A DNA stretch of 64,000 bases from an uncultured Prevotellaceae bacterium (GCA_902788605.1 CADAKX010000008.1:1-64000), one strand, 5' to 3'. Shown: positions 15,610-25,722, counted from the stretch's first letter. Numbers and translations are program-made. Notes: a model not told the origin generated them from the sequence alone.

Positions 15610-16794
15610 TTATTTTACAGAGAACTTATAGGCAGCGTGGCTGTAGTACTTCTCACCAGGATTCAGCACGGGGCTGGGCCATTCGGGATGGTTGGGTGAG
15701 TCGGGATACTTCTGACTCTCCAAGCACACAGAGATGTACTGAGGATAGTGCTTGCCAAGCTTGCGAACCACATTCTCCTCGCCCTGGATACCCTGGAAGT
15801 TGCCAGTGTAGACCTGGACGCCGGGCTCGTTGGTAAACATCTCCATGAAGATGCCTGTCTTGGGGCTGTAGAGTGTAGCGCATACCTGGGTGTCGTCGCC
15901 CTTGGTGTTCAGACACCAGTTGTGGTCATAGCCACCATTGGCGTTCTTCACCTGGTCGAACTCGCGATCCAGACCATCGATGATGGCGTGCTCGGTGCGC
16001 AGGTCCATGGTGGTACCCTCTACGGCACGAATCTCGCCGGTAGGCATGTAAGAGTCGTCGGCCACGGTGAACGAGTCGGCATTGACCATCAAGAACTGGT
16101 TCAGACCGCCAGCCTCTTCCTCAAAGTCACCAGAGAGATTGTAGTAGTTGTGGTTGGTCTGGTTGATGATGGTGGGCTTGTCGGTCTCGGCCTCCCAAGT
16201 GATGTCGAGGGTGTTGCCGTTGACAATCTTATAGGTGGTAGTAGCAACGACGGTGCCAGGGAAGCCGTTCTCGCCGTCCTCTGCCACGATGGTCAGCTTC
16301 AGGGTCTGGTCGTCAATCTGCTCGGCCTTGTAGACCTTGTTCATCCAACCCGTATCGCCACCACCATGCAGACAGTGGTCGCGTCCGTCGTGCTTGTCGT
16401 TCTGCTTCAGCTGGATGGTATCACCGTTGAGCACAAAGCGGCCCATGTTGATGCGGTTGGCATAGCGGCCTACGCTTGAACCGTAGTCGGTGGTCTTCTC
16501 CATGTACTGGGCGATGTTGTCGAAGCCGAGTACCACGTCAACGAGCGAGTCGTTCTTGTCGGGTACCATCAGCGAAACAATACGTCCGCCGTAGTTGGTA
16601 ATACACACCTCCATGCCCTTATCGCCCTTCAGGGTGTAGAGCTTAACGGTGTCGCCGTTAACGATGGTGTCAAACTTAGCTGGGTTGAGGCCCGAGGCTG
16701 TTAACTCAGGTGCTACTGGCTTGGGGTCACACGACATCATCGTGAGGGCCATCATTGCACCAAATCCAAATAGTGAAGCCTTGAATGCTTTCAT
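15610..16794 (-). CDS. galM: Aldose 1-epimerase, lipoprotein form
   Basis: Mutarotates aldoses between alpha and beta anomers. The 394-residue protein has a lipoprotein signal (ALTMMSC, cysteine 22), so it acts in the periplasm or at the outer membrane. The galactose mutarotase fold shows NYGGRIVSLMVPD, SSVGRYANRI, HCLHGGGD with its catalytic-site histidine, TNHNYYNLSG and the C-terminal CLESQKYPDSPN with the catalytic glutamate. It is the first gene of the arabinose cluster, directly behind the promoter at 16850-16880, and presumably supplies the anomer preferred by the transporters or isomerase. Confidence 0.93.
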   Translation of the reverse strand: MKAFKASLFGFGAMMALTMMSCDPKPVAPELTASGLNPAKFDTIVNGDTVKLYTLKGDKGMEVCITNYGGRIVSLMVPDKNDSLVDVVLGFDNIAQYMEKTTDYGSSVGRYANRINMGRFVLNGDTIQLKQNDKHDGRDHCLHGGGDTGWMNKVYKAEQIDDQTLKLTIVAEDGENGFPGTVVATTTYKIVNGNTLDITWEAETDKPTIINQTNHNYYNLSGDFEEEAGGLNQFLMVNADSFTVADDSYMPTGEIRAVEGTTMDLRTEHAIIDGLDREFDQVKNANGGYDHNWCLNTKGDDTQVCATLYSPKTGIFMEMFTNEPGVQVYTGNFQGIQGEENVVRKLGKHYPQYISVCLESQKYPDSPNHPEWPSPVLNPGEKYYSHAAYKFSVK

Positions 16795-16849
16795 TGTTTT
16801 TGATAGGTTTAAATTAAACAGTTATTAGTTATTATTTCAAAATTGGGTG

Positions 16850-16880
16850 TAAAGTTACAATTTTTATTTAATACTCCAAA
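16850..16880 (-). promoter_or_regulatory. Promoter of the galM-araA arabinose operon
   Basis: On the minus strand a TTTG -33 (16877-16880) and TAACTTTA -7 (16850-16857) are 19 bp apart. An imperfect palindrome GTTTAAATTAAAC at 16807-16819 lies in the leader and is a possible operator, at low confidence. Confidence 0.65.
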
Positions 16881-16963
16881 GGCTAAGGCTCTCATTTTTC
16901 TAATAGACACCTTCTTTTAACAATTTTTTTGTCTTGAGCGGGTGATATGTGCTTTGAAATGAT

Positions 16964-16971
16964 TAACTTTG
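16964..16971 (+). promoter_or_regulatory. Promoter -7 element of the DMP19-smpB-metH chain
   Basis: TAACTTTG lies 19 bases upstream of the ATG at 16991. No convincing -33 partner is visible at the usual spacing. Confidence 0.6.
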
Positions 16972-16990
16972 CAGTCCATAAACAAGAAGT

Positions 16991-17497
16991 ATGAAAGAAA
17001 TTATTGTAAAAGACGCGCAACTGAGCAATGCTGCTGTCGAAGGGATGGATGCTTTCCTTCAGGTGTTTATTGATGCCATTCGTGAGGCAGTGGGCGGCGA
17101 GCCTACGGCAGAGACGATGCAGGAGTTGAATGCCGACCAGATAACCCTGCTCTGCTGGGACACCCTTCACCAGGAGGTGATGGATGGCGGCTTCATTCAG
17201 TTGATACATAATGGCTATGGTCCGTTTATCTTTAAGAATCCCTTTGCCAAGGCTTTGAATAAGATGTGGCATATTCGCGACCTGTCGAAAATGCTCTATG
17301 AGGTGCACACCCTGTGGCTGGAGCATCGCGAGGCCCTCGAAAAGGAGTGTAGCGACGAGGAGTTCATGGCCCTCTTCGAGGAGTATCCGCAGTTTGACGA
17401 CTACGATGATATCTTCGTGGAGAACGAGGAGACATGGACGGAGCAGATTGCCCATTATGTGGACGAGAATATTGAGAAATTTGCAAAAGTAGAATGA
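16991..17497 (+). CDS. DMP19 family (DUF4375-like) protein
   Basis: A 168-residue acidic cytosolic protein. The central motif [19 protein letters not shown] is the family landmark of DUF4375/DMP19 proteins (usually a GGF-Q-F-NSSG-type segment). Some characterised DMP19 proteins are DNA mimics, and the many Asp/Glu residues in the C-terminal third fit, but the mimic function cannot be claimed here. Its stop overlaps the smpB start by 4 bases. Confidence 0.75.
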   Translation: MKEIIVKDAQLSNAAVEGMDAFLQVFIDAIREAVGGEPTAETMQELNADQITLLCWDTLHQEVMDGGFIQLIHNGYGPFIFKNPFAKALNKMWHIRDLSKMLYEVHTLWLEHREALEKECSDEEFMALFEEYPQFDDYDDIFVENEETWTEQIAHYVDENIEKFAKVE

Positions 17498-17976
17498 ACA
17501 AACAACAAGAGGAACTCAGAAAGAAGAGTCCTATACAAATAAAGAACCGCAAGGCGGCATTCGAGTATTTCTTCATCGAGGAATTTACGGCGGGCCTTGT
17601 GCTGACGGGAACGGAGATCAAGTCCATCAGGGCAGGTAAGGCCAGTCTGGTGGATACCTATTGTACGATTATCCACGGTGAGATGTGGGTGAAGGGCATG
17701 TCGGTGAGTCCCTATTTCTATGGCTCATACAACAACCACGAGCAGAAGCGCGACCGCAAGCTGTTGCTGACGCGCCGCGAGATTGCCCGACTGGAGAGTG
17801 CTACGAAGCAGACGGGCTATACCATCGTGCCTACGCTGGTGTTTATCGACGAACACGGACGGGCCAAGATGGATATCGCGCTGTGTAAGGGTAAGAAGGC
17901 TTTCGACAAGCGTCAGACATTGAAGGAAAAAGAAGATCGCCGCGAGATGGATCGCGCCATGAAGATTTATAAATGA
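17494..17976 (+). CDS. smpB: SsrA-binding protein
   Basis: Binds tmRNA and delivers it to stalled ribosomes for trans-translation. The 160-residue protein has the full SmpB pattern: [24 protein letters not shown], the KRDRKLLL loop, [19 protein letters not shown] and a basic C-terminal tail. It overlaps both neighbours by 4 bases (ATGA junctions), so it is translationally coupled between the DMP19-like gene and metH. The tmRNA gene itself is not in the window. Confidence 0.97.
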   Translation: MNKQQEELRKKSPIQIKNRKAAFEYFFIEEFTAGLVLTGTEIKSIRAGKASLVDTYCTIIHGEMWVKGMSVSPYFYGSYNNHEQKRDRKLLLTRREIARLESATKQTGYTIVPTLVFIDEHGRAKMDIALCKGKKAFDKRQTLKEKEDRREMDRAMKIYK

Positions 17977-20660
17977 TTTACGACGAAATAACTAAACGAA
18001 TCCTGATTCTTGACGGTGCCATGGGGTCCGTCATTCAGGAGTATGGACTTAACGAAGAGGATTTCCGCGGAGAGCGCTTTAAGGACTTGCCCGGATTGCT
18101 GAAGGGTAACAACGATGTATTGAACCTGACGCGCCCGGATGTGATTAGCGATATCTTTGAAAGGTATCTGAAAGCGGGGGCTGATATTATCTCTACTAAT
18201 ACTTTTAATGCACAACGTATCTCTCAGAGTGACTATGGGTTATGTGATTTCGCTGGAGAGATGAATGAAGCCTCGGCTCGCTTGGCCAGACAGATGGCTG
18301 ATAAGTATTCAACACCAGAGAAACCACGCTTTGTGGCGGGTTCGGTTGGACCTATGAACAAGACCTGTTCTATGTCGCCAGACGTGTCGGACCCTGCCTA
18401 CAGAGAGTTGACCTATGATGCTGCACTGGAAGCTTATAAGGAGCAGATGAGCGGTTTGATAAAGGGTGGCGTGGATGTGATTCTGATTGAGACAATTTTT
18501 GACACACTGAACGCTAAGGCTGCCATCGATGCTGCTGTGCAGGTGAGAGGCGAACGCCAGATCCCCATCATGCTGAGTGTCACCATCAGTGATGCTGCAG
18601 GCCGCACGTTGAGTGGTCAGACGCTGGATGCCTTTCTGGCCAGTGTGTCGTCATATCCCATCTTCAGCGTGGGACTGAACTGCTCGTTTGGTGCCTCGCA
18701 GATGAAACCCTATCTCAAAGAACTGAGCCGAAGGGCACCTTATTATATCAGTTGTCATCCCAATGCCGGACTGCCCAACTCGCTGGGACTCTATGACGAG
18801 ACCCCAGAGACCATGGCGCCGCAGATTGCCGAGTTTATTGACGAGGGACTGGTGAATGTCATTGGTGGATGCTGTGGCACGACACCTGCCTTCATCGAGA
18901 AATATGTACCGCTGGCTGTGGGCAAGAAGCCTCATGTGCCGGTGGAGAAGCCCAAGAGCCTGTGGCTGTCTGGACTGGAACTGATGGATGCCAGCGAGGC
19001 TACGTTTGTCAATGTGGGCGAACGCTGTAATGTAGCTGGTTCGAGGAAGTTCCTGCGACTGATCAAGGAAAAAAACTATGAGGAGGCGCTGCAGATTGCA
19101 CGCAAACAGGTGGAAGATGGCGCGATGGTTATCGACATCAATATGGATGACGGCCTGCTGGATGCAGCGTCAGAGATGGTGCATTTCCTTAACCTGATAG
19201 CCTCGGAACCCGATATCGCCCGTGTGCCGGTGATGATTGACTCGAGTAAGTGGGAAGTAATCATGGCCGGACTGAAGTGTGTGCAGGGTAAGTGCATCGT
19301 CAACAGTATCTCGCTGAAAGAGGGTGAGGAGGTCTTCCTGAAACATGCTGAGGACGTGAAGCGTATGGGAGCTGCCGTGGTGGTGATGTGCTTTGACGAG
19401 CAGGGACAGGCTACGTCGTATGAGCGTCGCATAGAGATTGCCGGAAGGGCCTATCAACTCCTGACAGAGCGTGTGGGCTTTGCACCGCAAGACATTATCT
19501 TCGACCCGAATATCCTGGCAATTGCCACTGGTATGGAGGAACATAATGCCTATGCCGTCGACTTTATCAGGGCTACGAAATGGATTCGCGACAACCTGCC
19601 TGGGGCTCATGTGAGCGGCGGTGTCAGTAACCTGTCGTTCTCATTTCGTGGCAACAACTACCTGCGCGAGGCGATGCATGCCGTCTTTCTGTATCATGCC
19701 ATCCAGAACGGCATGGACTTCGGTATCGTAAACCCTTCGACGAAGGTGGCCTATGATGATATTCCGAAAGACCAGCTGGTGCTGATTGAGGATGTGGTGC
19801 TGAACCGTTGTCCAGAGTCTGCCGAGAAGCTGATGGATATTACGGGAGATGCTAGTAATACTAGTTCTACGAGTCAAACTACTTCTACTAGTCTGAGTCT
19901 TGAGGAGCGCCTGCAGGAGGCACTGATTAAAGGTAATGGCGAGAACCTGGATGCCGACCTGCACGAGGCGCTGGAAAAGTATCCCCGTGCGGTGGACATC
20001 ATCGAGGGACCACTGATGGCTGGCATGAACGAGGTAGGCCGTCGCTTTGGCGAGGGCAAAATGTTTCTGCCCCAGGTGGTGAAGACGGCTCGCACGATGA
20101 AGCAGGCGGTAAGCATCTTGCAACCCTTTATTGATGCCGGAAAGACGGACAGCGCAGGCAAGGCAGGAAAACTGCTCCTAGCTACAGTTAAGGGCGACGT
20201 GCATGATATCGGCAAGAATATCGTTGGTGTCATAATGGCATGCAATGGCTATGAGGTCATTGACCTGGGTGTCATGGTGCCTGCCGAACTGATTGTCAAG
20301 CGGGCCCAGGAAGAGAAAGTGGATATGATTGGACTGTCGGGACTTATCACGCCAAGTCTGGAGGAGATGGTAAACGTGGCAACGGAGTTGCGCAAGGCCA
20401 ATCTCGATATCCCCATCATGATTGGCGGGGCTACTACCAGCGAACTGCATGTGGCCCTGAAGATTGCGCCCGTTTATGGCGGTCCTGTGGTGTGGCTGAA
20501 GGATGCCTCGCAGAATCCGCTGGTGGCCCAGCGCCTGATGACGGATGCCGAGAACTACGCCCTCTCATTAGATAAGGAATATGCGCACCTGCGCGAACAT
20601 TATCATGAAGAGCAGCAACAGTTGCTGTCGCTGGAGGAGGCAAGAAAAAGAAAGAAGTGA
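17973..20660 (+). CDS. metH: Cobalamin-dependent methionine synthase without reactivation domain
   Basis: Transfers a methyl group from methyltetrahydrofolate to homocysteine via cobalamin. Domain order in the 895 residues: homocysteine domain (about 1-315; zinc cysteines in GLNCSFGAS and GGCCGTTP), pterin domain (about 345-600, [16 protein letters not shown]), cap (about 650-740) and cobalamin domain (about 745-890, [11 protein letters not shown]). The protein stops there, so the S-adenosylmethionine reactivation domain of the roughly 1,200-residue enterobacterial enzyme is missing. The linker before the cap is a Ser/Thr-rich stretch (about 630-645). It overlaps smpB by 4 bases. Confidence 0.95.
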   Translation: MIYDEITKRILILDGAMGSVIQEYGLNEEDFRGERFKDLPGLLKGNNDVLNLTRPDVISDIFERYLKAGADIISTNTFNAQRISQSDYGLCDFAGEMNEASARLARQMADKYSTPEKPRFVAGSVGPMNKTCSMSPDVSDPAYRELTYDAALEAYKEQMSGLIKGGVDVILIETIFDTLNAKAAIDAAVQVRGERQIPIMLSVTISDAAGRTLSGQTLDAFLASVSSYPIFSVGLNCSFGASQMKPYLKELSRRAPYYISCHPNAGLPNSLGLYDETPETMAPQIAEFIDEGLVNVIGGCCGTTPAFIEKYVPLAVGKKPHVPVEKPKSLWLSGLELMDASEATFVNVGERCNVAGSRKFLRLIKEKNYEEALQIARKQVEDGAMVIDINMDDGLLDAASEMVHFLNLIASEPDIARVPVMIDSSKWEVIMAGLKCVQGKCIVNSISLKEGEEVFLKHAEDVKRMGAAVVVMCFDEQGQATSYERRIEIAGRAYQLLTERVGFAPQDIIFDPNILAIATGMEEHNAYAVDFIRATKWIRDNLPGAHVSGGVSNLSFSFRGNNYLREAMHAVFLYHAIQNGMDFGIVNPSTKVAYDDIPKDQLVLIEDVVLNRCPESAEKLMDITGDASNTSSTSQTTSTSLSLEERLQEALIKGNGENLDADLHEALEKYPRAVDIIEGPLMAGMNEVGRRFGEGKMFLPQVVKTARTMKQAVSILQPFIDAGKTDSAGKAGKLLLATVKGDVHDIGKNIVGVIMACNGYEVIDLGVMVPAELIVKRAQEEKVDMIGLSGLITPSLEEMVNVATELRKANLDIPIMIGGATTSELHVALKIAPVYGGPVVWLKDASQNPLVAQRLMTDAENYALSLDKEYAHLREHYHEEQQQLLSLEEARKRKK

Positions 20661-20662
20661 AA

Positions 20663-22162
20663 ATGCGATTATCAGATATGAAAAACTATTTATTGCTGGT
20701 GCTGGCAGTGCTGCTGGCCAACAACGTGAGTGCACAGCAGAAACGTGAGTTTCGCGGTGCGTGGATACAGTGTGTGAACGGACAGTTTCAAGGCTTAGGC
20801 ACCGAGAAGATGCAGCAGACGCTGACTTATCAGTTGGATGAACTACAGAAGGATGGGGTGAATGCCATCATCTTCCAGGTGAGACCAGAGTGTGATGCAC
20901 TCTATCAGAGTAGTATAGAGCCCTGGAGCCGTTTTCTGACGGGACAGCAGGGCAAGGCACCTTCGCCTTATTGGGATCCTTTGCAGTGGATGATAGAGCA
21001 GTGTCACCAGCGTGGTATGGAACTGCATGCGTGGATCAACCCTTATCGCGCCAAGACTAAGGGTACCACGATGCTGGCTACCAATCATGTGGGCGTGGCG
21101 CATCCAGAGCGCTGCTTCTCCTATGACGAGCAGCTCATCCTGAATCCTGGCATCCCCGAGAACCGCGACTATATCTGTGCGGTGGCTAAGGATATCGTGG
21201 CACGCTATGATGTCGATGGCATCCATATGGATGATTATTTCTATCCTTATCCCGCAGCTGGACAGGTGATTCCTGATGATCAGCAGTATCGTCAGCACTC
21301 TAACGGTATCAAAGACCGTGGTGACTGGCGTCGCTATAACGTGAATCTCTTTATCAAACAGTTCTATGAGACGGTGCATGCCACCAAACCTTGGGTTAAG
21401 GTGGGCATCTCGCCTTTTGGTATCTACAGAAACAAGAAGAATTCGGCTATTGGCAGTAACACAAACGGTCTGCAGAACTATGATGATCTCTATGCCGACG
21501 TATTGTTATGGATCAATAATGGATGGCTGGACTATTGCGTGCCACAGATCTATTGGGAGATTGGCAACAAGGCTGCCGACTATGACACGCTGATACGCTG
21601 GTGGAACCAGCATGCGGGAGGTCGCCCGCTGTTTATCGGCGAGGATATCGAGCGCACTGTGAAAAATGCTGACCCGCAGAATCCCAACCAGCACCAGCAG
21701 CCGGCTAAGCACCGTCTGCATCAGCAGATGAACAACGTGAAGGGTACGGTGCTCTGGTATGCCAAGGCTGCTGTGGACAATACGGGTAACTATGGTTCGA
21801 TGTTGCGCAATAACTACTGGCGCTATCCAGCTCTGCAGCCTCAGATGTCGTTTATCGATGGTAAGGCTCCGAAGAAGCCTCGCAAGGTGAAGCCCGTGTG
21901 GACCAGTGATGGCTATATCTTGTTCTGGACGGCTCCCAGCGCCAAGAAATGGGACGATGAGGCTGTGAAGTATGTGGTCTATCGCTTTAACAAGGGTGAG
22001 CGCGTCAATACGGATGATGTTTCGAAGATTGTAACGGTGACTGACAAGACTTTCATGAAACTGCCCTATGAGAACGGCAGTAAGAAGTATGTCTATGTGG
22101 TGACTGCGTTGGATCGTATGCAGAACGAGAGCCGTGTGGTCAAGAAGACGGTTAAACTTTAA
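20663..22162 (+). CDS. Exported glycoside-hydrolase-like protein (GHL10/DUF187)
   Basis: This 499-residue secreted protein starts with a cleavable signal peptide (LLLVLAVLLANNVSAQ). The body is the GHL10 TIM-barrel family: FRGAWIQCVNGQ, FQVRPECDALY, LHAWINPYRA, VDGIHMDDYFYP with its conserved acidic pair, and PQIYWEIG. A C-terminal region (about 410-499) looks like a fibronectin type III module. Distant members are implicated in cell-wall glycan cleavage, but the substrate is not established. A GTG at 20657 overlapping the metH stop is possible; ATG at 20663 is chosen and 20678 is also plausible. Confidence 0.87.
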   Translation: MRLSDMKNYLLLVLAVLLANNVSAQQKREFRGAWIQCVNGQFQGLGTEKMQQTLTYQLDELQKDGVNAIIFQVRPECDALYQSSIEPWSRFLTGQQGKAPSPYWDPLQWMIEQCHQRGMELHAWINPYRAKTKGTTMLATNHVGVAHPERCFSYDEQLILNPGIPENRDYICAVAKDIVARYDVDGIHMDDYFYPYPAAGQVIPDDQQYRQHSNGIKDRGDWRRYNVNLFIKQFYETVHATKPWVKVGISPFGIYRNKKNSAIGSNTNGLQNYDDLYADVLLWINNGWLDYCVPQIYWEIGNKAADYDTLIRWWNQHAGGRPLFIGEDIERTVKNADPQNPNQHQQPAKHRLHQQMNNVKGTVLWYAKAAVDNTGNYGSMLRNNYWRYPALQPQMSFIDGKAPKKPRKVKPVWTSDGYILFWTAPSAKKWDDEAVKYVVYRFNKGERVNTDDVSKIVTVTDKTFMKLPYENGSKKYVYVVTALDRMQNESRVVKKTVKL

Positions 22163-22171
22163 TCTGACGAC

Positions 22172-23500
22172 ATGAAGGAGCAAGGTTTTTATCATATGCT
22201 AGCCAAACTGGGTATCGACGATCTTAACGTGATGCAGCAGGAGGCTATGGAGCATATCCTCAGAGGCAGGAATGACGTCGTGGTGCTGTCGCCTACGGGC
22301 ACAGGTAAGACGTTGGCCTATCTCTTGCCACTGGTGCAGATGCTCGATGCTGCCCAGGAGTCTGTTCAGGCACTCGTGGTGGTGCCTGGTCGCGAACTGG
22401 CTTTGCAGTCGGACCAGGTGCAGAAATCCATGGGGTCGGGCTTGCGTTCTCAAGCATGCTATGGTGGTCGTACGGCAATGGATGAGCACAGGGTACTGAA
22501 ACAAAACCGTCCGCAGTTGGTCTTTGGCACGCCAGGCCGACTGAACGACCACCTGGATAAGGGTAATATCGATGCACAGACAATCAAGTATCTTGTTATC
22601 GACGAGTTTGACAAGTGTCTCGAGATGGGTTTCCAAGACGAGATGGCTCGTCTCATTGGCAAGTTGCCTTGTCTGGAGCGCCGCTTCCTGCTCTCGGCCA
22701 CAGATACTGACCTCATTCCTCGCTTTGTGGAGATGGGGCGCACCGACAGACTGGAGTTCCTGGACGAGGAGGAACCCGTGAACGATAGGGTGGAGGTCTA
22801 TCGGGTGGATAGTCCCGAGAAGGACAAACTGCAGACATTGGTACAGCTGCTCATGTCCCTTGGCAGTGGGCAGAGTATCGTCTTCCTGAACTATCGTGAC
22901 GCGGTGGAGCGTACCGACGAGTTCCTGAGAAAGAGGGGCTTTGTGACCAGCGCCTTCCACGGCGGACTGGACCAGCGTCAGCGTGAGGATGCCTTGTATA
23001 AGTTCTCCAACGGTTCGGCCACGGTACTGGTGTCCACCGACCTGGCTTCTCGCGGACTGGATATTCCCAATATTGACAATATCATCCATTATCACATGCC
23101 GATGAACGAAGAGGCATTGGTGCATCGCGTGGGACGTACGGCCCGATGGGACGCCTCGGGAAAGACCTTCTTCCTGGTTGGGCCCGAAGAGCACATGCCG
23201 GAATATGTGGCTGCCTCTGATGTCGTCGACTATCCTTTGGACGGGGTGCATGTTATCCCTCAGCCACAGATGGCTACTATATATATAGGTAAGGGAAAGA
23301 AGGATAAGATTTCCAAGGGCGACATCATGGGATTCCTGTGTAAGAAGGGAGGACTGGAACGCACGGATATTGGCCGCATCGACGTGAACGACCGCTATGC
23401 CTATGCGGCAGTGAAACGCGAACGCTTGCAGCAGGTCATAAAACTGACTAAGGGAGAGAAGATAAAAGGGGTGCGTACGCTGATTGAGCCAGTGCGCTAA
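22172..23500 (+). CDS. DEAD-box RNA helicase, DbpA-like
   Basis: An ATP-dependent RNA helicase of 442 residues. Motif I is SPTGTGKT, Ia is PGREL, II is DEFD instead of DEAD, III is SAT, V is STDLASRGLDI and VI is HRVGRTAR. After about residue 370 a small C-terminal domain (IYIGKGKKDKISKGDIMGFL, VNDRYAYAAVKRE) resembles the DbpA RNA-binding domain that targets 23S rRNA in Escherichia coli, suggesting a ribosome assembly role. It starts 9 bases after the upstream gene, so it is probably in the same operon. The DEFD variant is unusual but keeps the catalytic Asp-Glu. Confidence 0.9.
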   Translation: MKEQGFYHMLAKLGIDDLNVMQQEAMEHILRGRNDVVVLSPTGTGKTLAYLLPLVQMLDAAQESVQALVVVPGRELALQSDQVQKSMGSGLRSQACYGGRTAMDEHRVLKQNRPQLVFGTPGRLNDHLDKGNIDAQTIKYLVIDEFDKCLEMGFQDEMARLIGKLPCLERRFLLSATDTDLIPRFVEMGRTDRLEFLDEEEPVNDRVEVYRVDSPEKDKLQTLVQLLMSLGSGQSIVFLNYRDAVERTDEFLRKRGFVTSAFHGGLDQRQREDALYKFSNGSATVLVSTDLASRGLDIPNIDNIIHYHMPMNEEALVHRVGRTARWDASGKTFFLVGPEEHMPEYVAASDVVDYPLDGVHVIPQPQMATIYIGKGKKDKISKGDIMGFLCKKGGLERTDIGRIDVNDRYAYAAVKRERLQQVIKLTKGEKIKGVRTLIEPVR

Positions 23501-23574
23501 TGACGGAATATTGATAGGTTGAGTTGACAATTTGATAGGAAAATGAGGTATTTTGATTAATTTCTGCCAAAATA

Positions 23575-23606
23575 TTTGCCCAATTCAAATAAAAAGTGTA
23601 ATTTCG
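23575..23606 (+). promoter_or_regulatory. Promoter of the serine operon
   Basis: TTTG at 23575-23578 and TAATTTCG at 23599-23606 are spaced 20 bp apart. The leader to the serC ATG is about 45 bases. Confidence 0.6.
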
Positions 23607-23658
23607 CACGCAAATTTAGGAATCAGTATAAAAACCAATAAACAATTCTAAAAAAATT

Positions 23659-24726
23659 ATGAAGAAGTACAACTTTAATGCAGGTCCTTCAATGCTTCCT
23701 CGCGAAGTGATTGAGGCAACCGCCAAACAGTGTCTTGATTTCAATGGTTCTGGTCTTTCGTTGATGGAAATCAGCCATCGCGCAAAGGACTTCCAACCCG
23801 TCGTTGACGAGGCTGTGGCTCTGGTAAAGGAATTGCTCGACGTTCCCGAGGGCTACTCAGTAATCTTCCTTGGTGGTGGTGCTTCACTGGAGTTCTGTAT
23901 GATCCCCTATAACTTCCTGATTAACAAGGCTGCCTATCTGAACACTGGTGTTTGGGCAAAGAAGGCCATGAAGGAAGCCAAGCTGTTTGGTGAGGTAGTA
24001 GAGGTGGCTTCTTCAGCTGATGCCAACTATACCTTTATTCCTAAGGATTGGACCGTTCCCGCTGATGCTGACTATCTGCACATCACAACCAATAACACTA
24101 TCTATGGTACTGAGCTCCGTAAGGATCTCGACGTGCCCGTGCGCTTGATTGCCGATATGTCATCAGATATCTTCAGCCGTCCTATCGACGTGGCTAAGTA
24201 CGACGCTATCTATGCTGGTGCTCAGAAGAACCTGGCTATGGCTGGTGTGACCATCGTCATCGTGAAGGACGACGCTTTGGGCAAGGCTCCCCGTCAGATT
24301 CCTACCATGCTCGACTACCGCACTCATGTGTCTAAGGGCTCTATGTTCAATACTCCTCCTGTGGTGCCCATCTACTGCGCTCTCGAGAACCTGCGCTGGA
24401 TCAAGAAACAGGGTGGTGTTCAGGCTATGGACAAGCTGGCTCAGCAGCGTGCAGAGATCGTCTATGGTGAGATTGACCGCAACAAGATGTTCGTAGGTAC
24501 CGCTCAGGAGGCAGACCGTTCACTGATGAACATCTGCTTCGTGATGGCTCCTGAGTATAAGGAGTTGGAGAAGGACTTCCTTGACTTTGCAGTTTCTAAG
24601 GGAATGGTTGGCGTGAAGGGTCACCGCGATGTTGGTGGCTTCCGTGCTTCTTGCTACAACGCTCAGACCATCGAAGGTGTCAACGCCCTCGTTGCTTGCA
24701 TGAAGGAGTTTGAGGCAAATCACTAA
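23659..24726 (+). CDS. serC: Phosphoserine aminotransferase
   Basis: PLP enzyme converting 3-phosphohydroxypyruvate and glutamate to phosphoserine in serine synthesis (also used in pyridoxal phosphate synthesis). The 355-residue protein starts FNAGPSMLP and has [42 protein letters not shown] and the PLP-lysine region [12 protein letters not shown]. It is followed by serA and a DUF1015 gene on the same strand, forming the serine block. Confidence 0.97.
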   Translation: MKKYNFNAGPSMLPREVIEATAKQCLDFNGSGLSLMEISHRAKDFQPVVDEAVALVKELLDVPEGYSVIFLGGGASLEFCMIPYNFLINKAAYLNTGVWAKKAMKEAKLFGEVVEVASSADANYTFIPKDWTVPADADYLHITTNNTIYGTELRKDLDVPVRLIADMSSDIFSRPIDVAKYDAIYAGAQKNLAMAGVTIVIVKDDALGKAPRQIPTMLDYRTHVSKGSMFNTPPVVPIYCALENLRWIKKQGGVQAMDKLAQQRAEIVYGEIDRNKMFVGTAQEADRSLMNICFVMAPEYKELEKDFLDFAVSKGMVGVKGHRDVGGFRASCYNAQTIEGVNALVACMKEFEANH

Positions 24727-24782
24727 TTGATAATTCTTGCTCTGGCAAGCGTCCCTGCGGGCCGAGCGGACAATTGATAATT
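24725..24782. repeat. AATTGATAATT direct repeats flanking a 36-bp GC-rich insert
   Basis: AATTGATAATT occurs at 24725-24735 and 24772-24782. Between them is a GC-rich 36-base segment with a CTTG-CAAG mini-hairpin. The block fills the serC-serA gap and overlaps the serC stop. Related AT-rich repeats occur at 12367-12402, 15587-15614 and 37199-37231. Confidence 0.6.
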
Positions 24783-24789
24783 GAAAATT

Positions 24790-25707
24790 ATGAAAGTATT
24801 AGTTGCAACAGAGAAGCCATTTGCAGCAGCTGCTGTGAATGGTATCAAGGCAGAGATTGAGGCAGCCGGCAATGAGCTGGTACTGCTCGAGAAATATACA
24901 GAAAAGGCTCAGTTCCTGGCAGCCGTTGCTGATGCTGACGCGCTGATTATCCGTAGCGATAAAGTTGATGCTGAGGTGCTTGACGCTGCTAAGCAGTTGA
25001 AGATTGTTGTTCGTGCCGGTGCTGGTTACGACAACATCGATTTGGCAGCTGCCACAGCTCACAACGTAGTAGCCGAGAACACTCCTGGTCAGAACTCAAA
25101 CGCTGTAGCCGAGTTGGTATTCGGATTGCTCGTAATGGCCGTTCGTGGTTTCTATAACGGCAAGAGCGGTAGTGAGTTGCTAGGCAAGAAGCTGGGTATC
25201 CTGGCATTCGGTAATGTAGGTCGCAATGTGGCTCGCATCGCCAAGGGATTCGGTATGGAGGTTTATGCTTACGATGCTTTCTGCCCTGCAGAGGTTATCG
25301 AGAAGGCTGGCGTTCACGCTGTTGCTAATCAGGAGGCTCTGTTCGAGACTTGTGATGTTGTTTCGCTGCACATCCCTGCAACACCTGAGACTAAGCAGAG
25401 CATCAACGCTGCTTTGGTTGGCAAGATGAAGAAGGGTGGCGTGCTGGTTAACACAGCCCGTAAGGAGGTTATCAACGAGCCCGAGTTGATTAAGCTGATG
25501 GCTGAGCGTGAGGACCTGAAGTTCGTGACCGACATCATGCCCGATGCTAACGATGAGTTCGCTAAGTTCGAGGGTCGTTACTTCTCAACTCCTAAGAAGA
25601 TGGGTGCTCAGACAGCCGAGGCCAACATCAACGCTGGTATCGCTGCTGCCAAGCAGATCAACGCTTTCTTCAAGGACGGTGATACGAAATTCCAGGTAAA
25701 CAAGTAA
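24790..25707 (+). CDS. serA: D-3-phosphoglycerate dehydrogenase, short type with active-site Lys
   Basis: Oxidises 3-phosphoglycerate to 3-phosphohydroxypyruvate, the first step of serine synthesis. The 305-residue protein is a bare D-2-hydroxyacid dehydrogenase: substrate-binding RAGAGYDNID, nucleotide loop FGNVGRNVA, and NTARKEV with the catalytic arginine. There is no ACT or intervening domain, so no serine-feedback module. The catalytic histidine region, usually TPHIG, reads TPKKMGAQT with lysines at 269-270, as in the Lys-type (type IIIK) enzymes known from Entamoeba. ATG at 24790 is preferred over a TTG at 24781. Confidence 0.93.
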   Translation: MKVLVATEKPFAAAAVNGIKAEIEAAGNELVLLEKYTEKAQFLAAVADADALIIRSDKVDAEVLDAAKQLKIVVRAGAGYDNIDLAAATAHNVVAENTPGQNSNAVAELVFGLLVMAVRGFYNGKSGSELLGKKLGILAFGNVGRNVARIAKGFGMEVYAYDAFCPAEVIEKAGVHAVANQEALFETCDVVSLHIPATPETKQSINAALVGKMKKGGVLVNTARKEVINEPELIKLMAEREDLKFVTDIMPDANDEFAKFEGRYFSTPKKMGAQTAEANINAGIAAAKQINAFFKDGDTKFQVNK

Positions 25708-25722
25708 TATTGTAAACATATG

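Noticed and set aside
22199-23530. 443-codon frame antisense to the DEAD-box helicase
   Set aside because: It mirrors the helicase gene, has no family resemblance and no promoter; the helicase carries all expected motifs.
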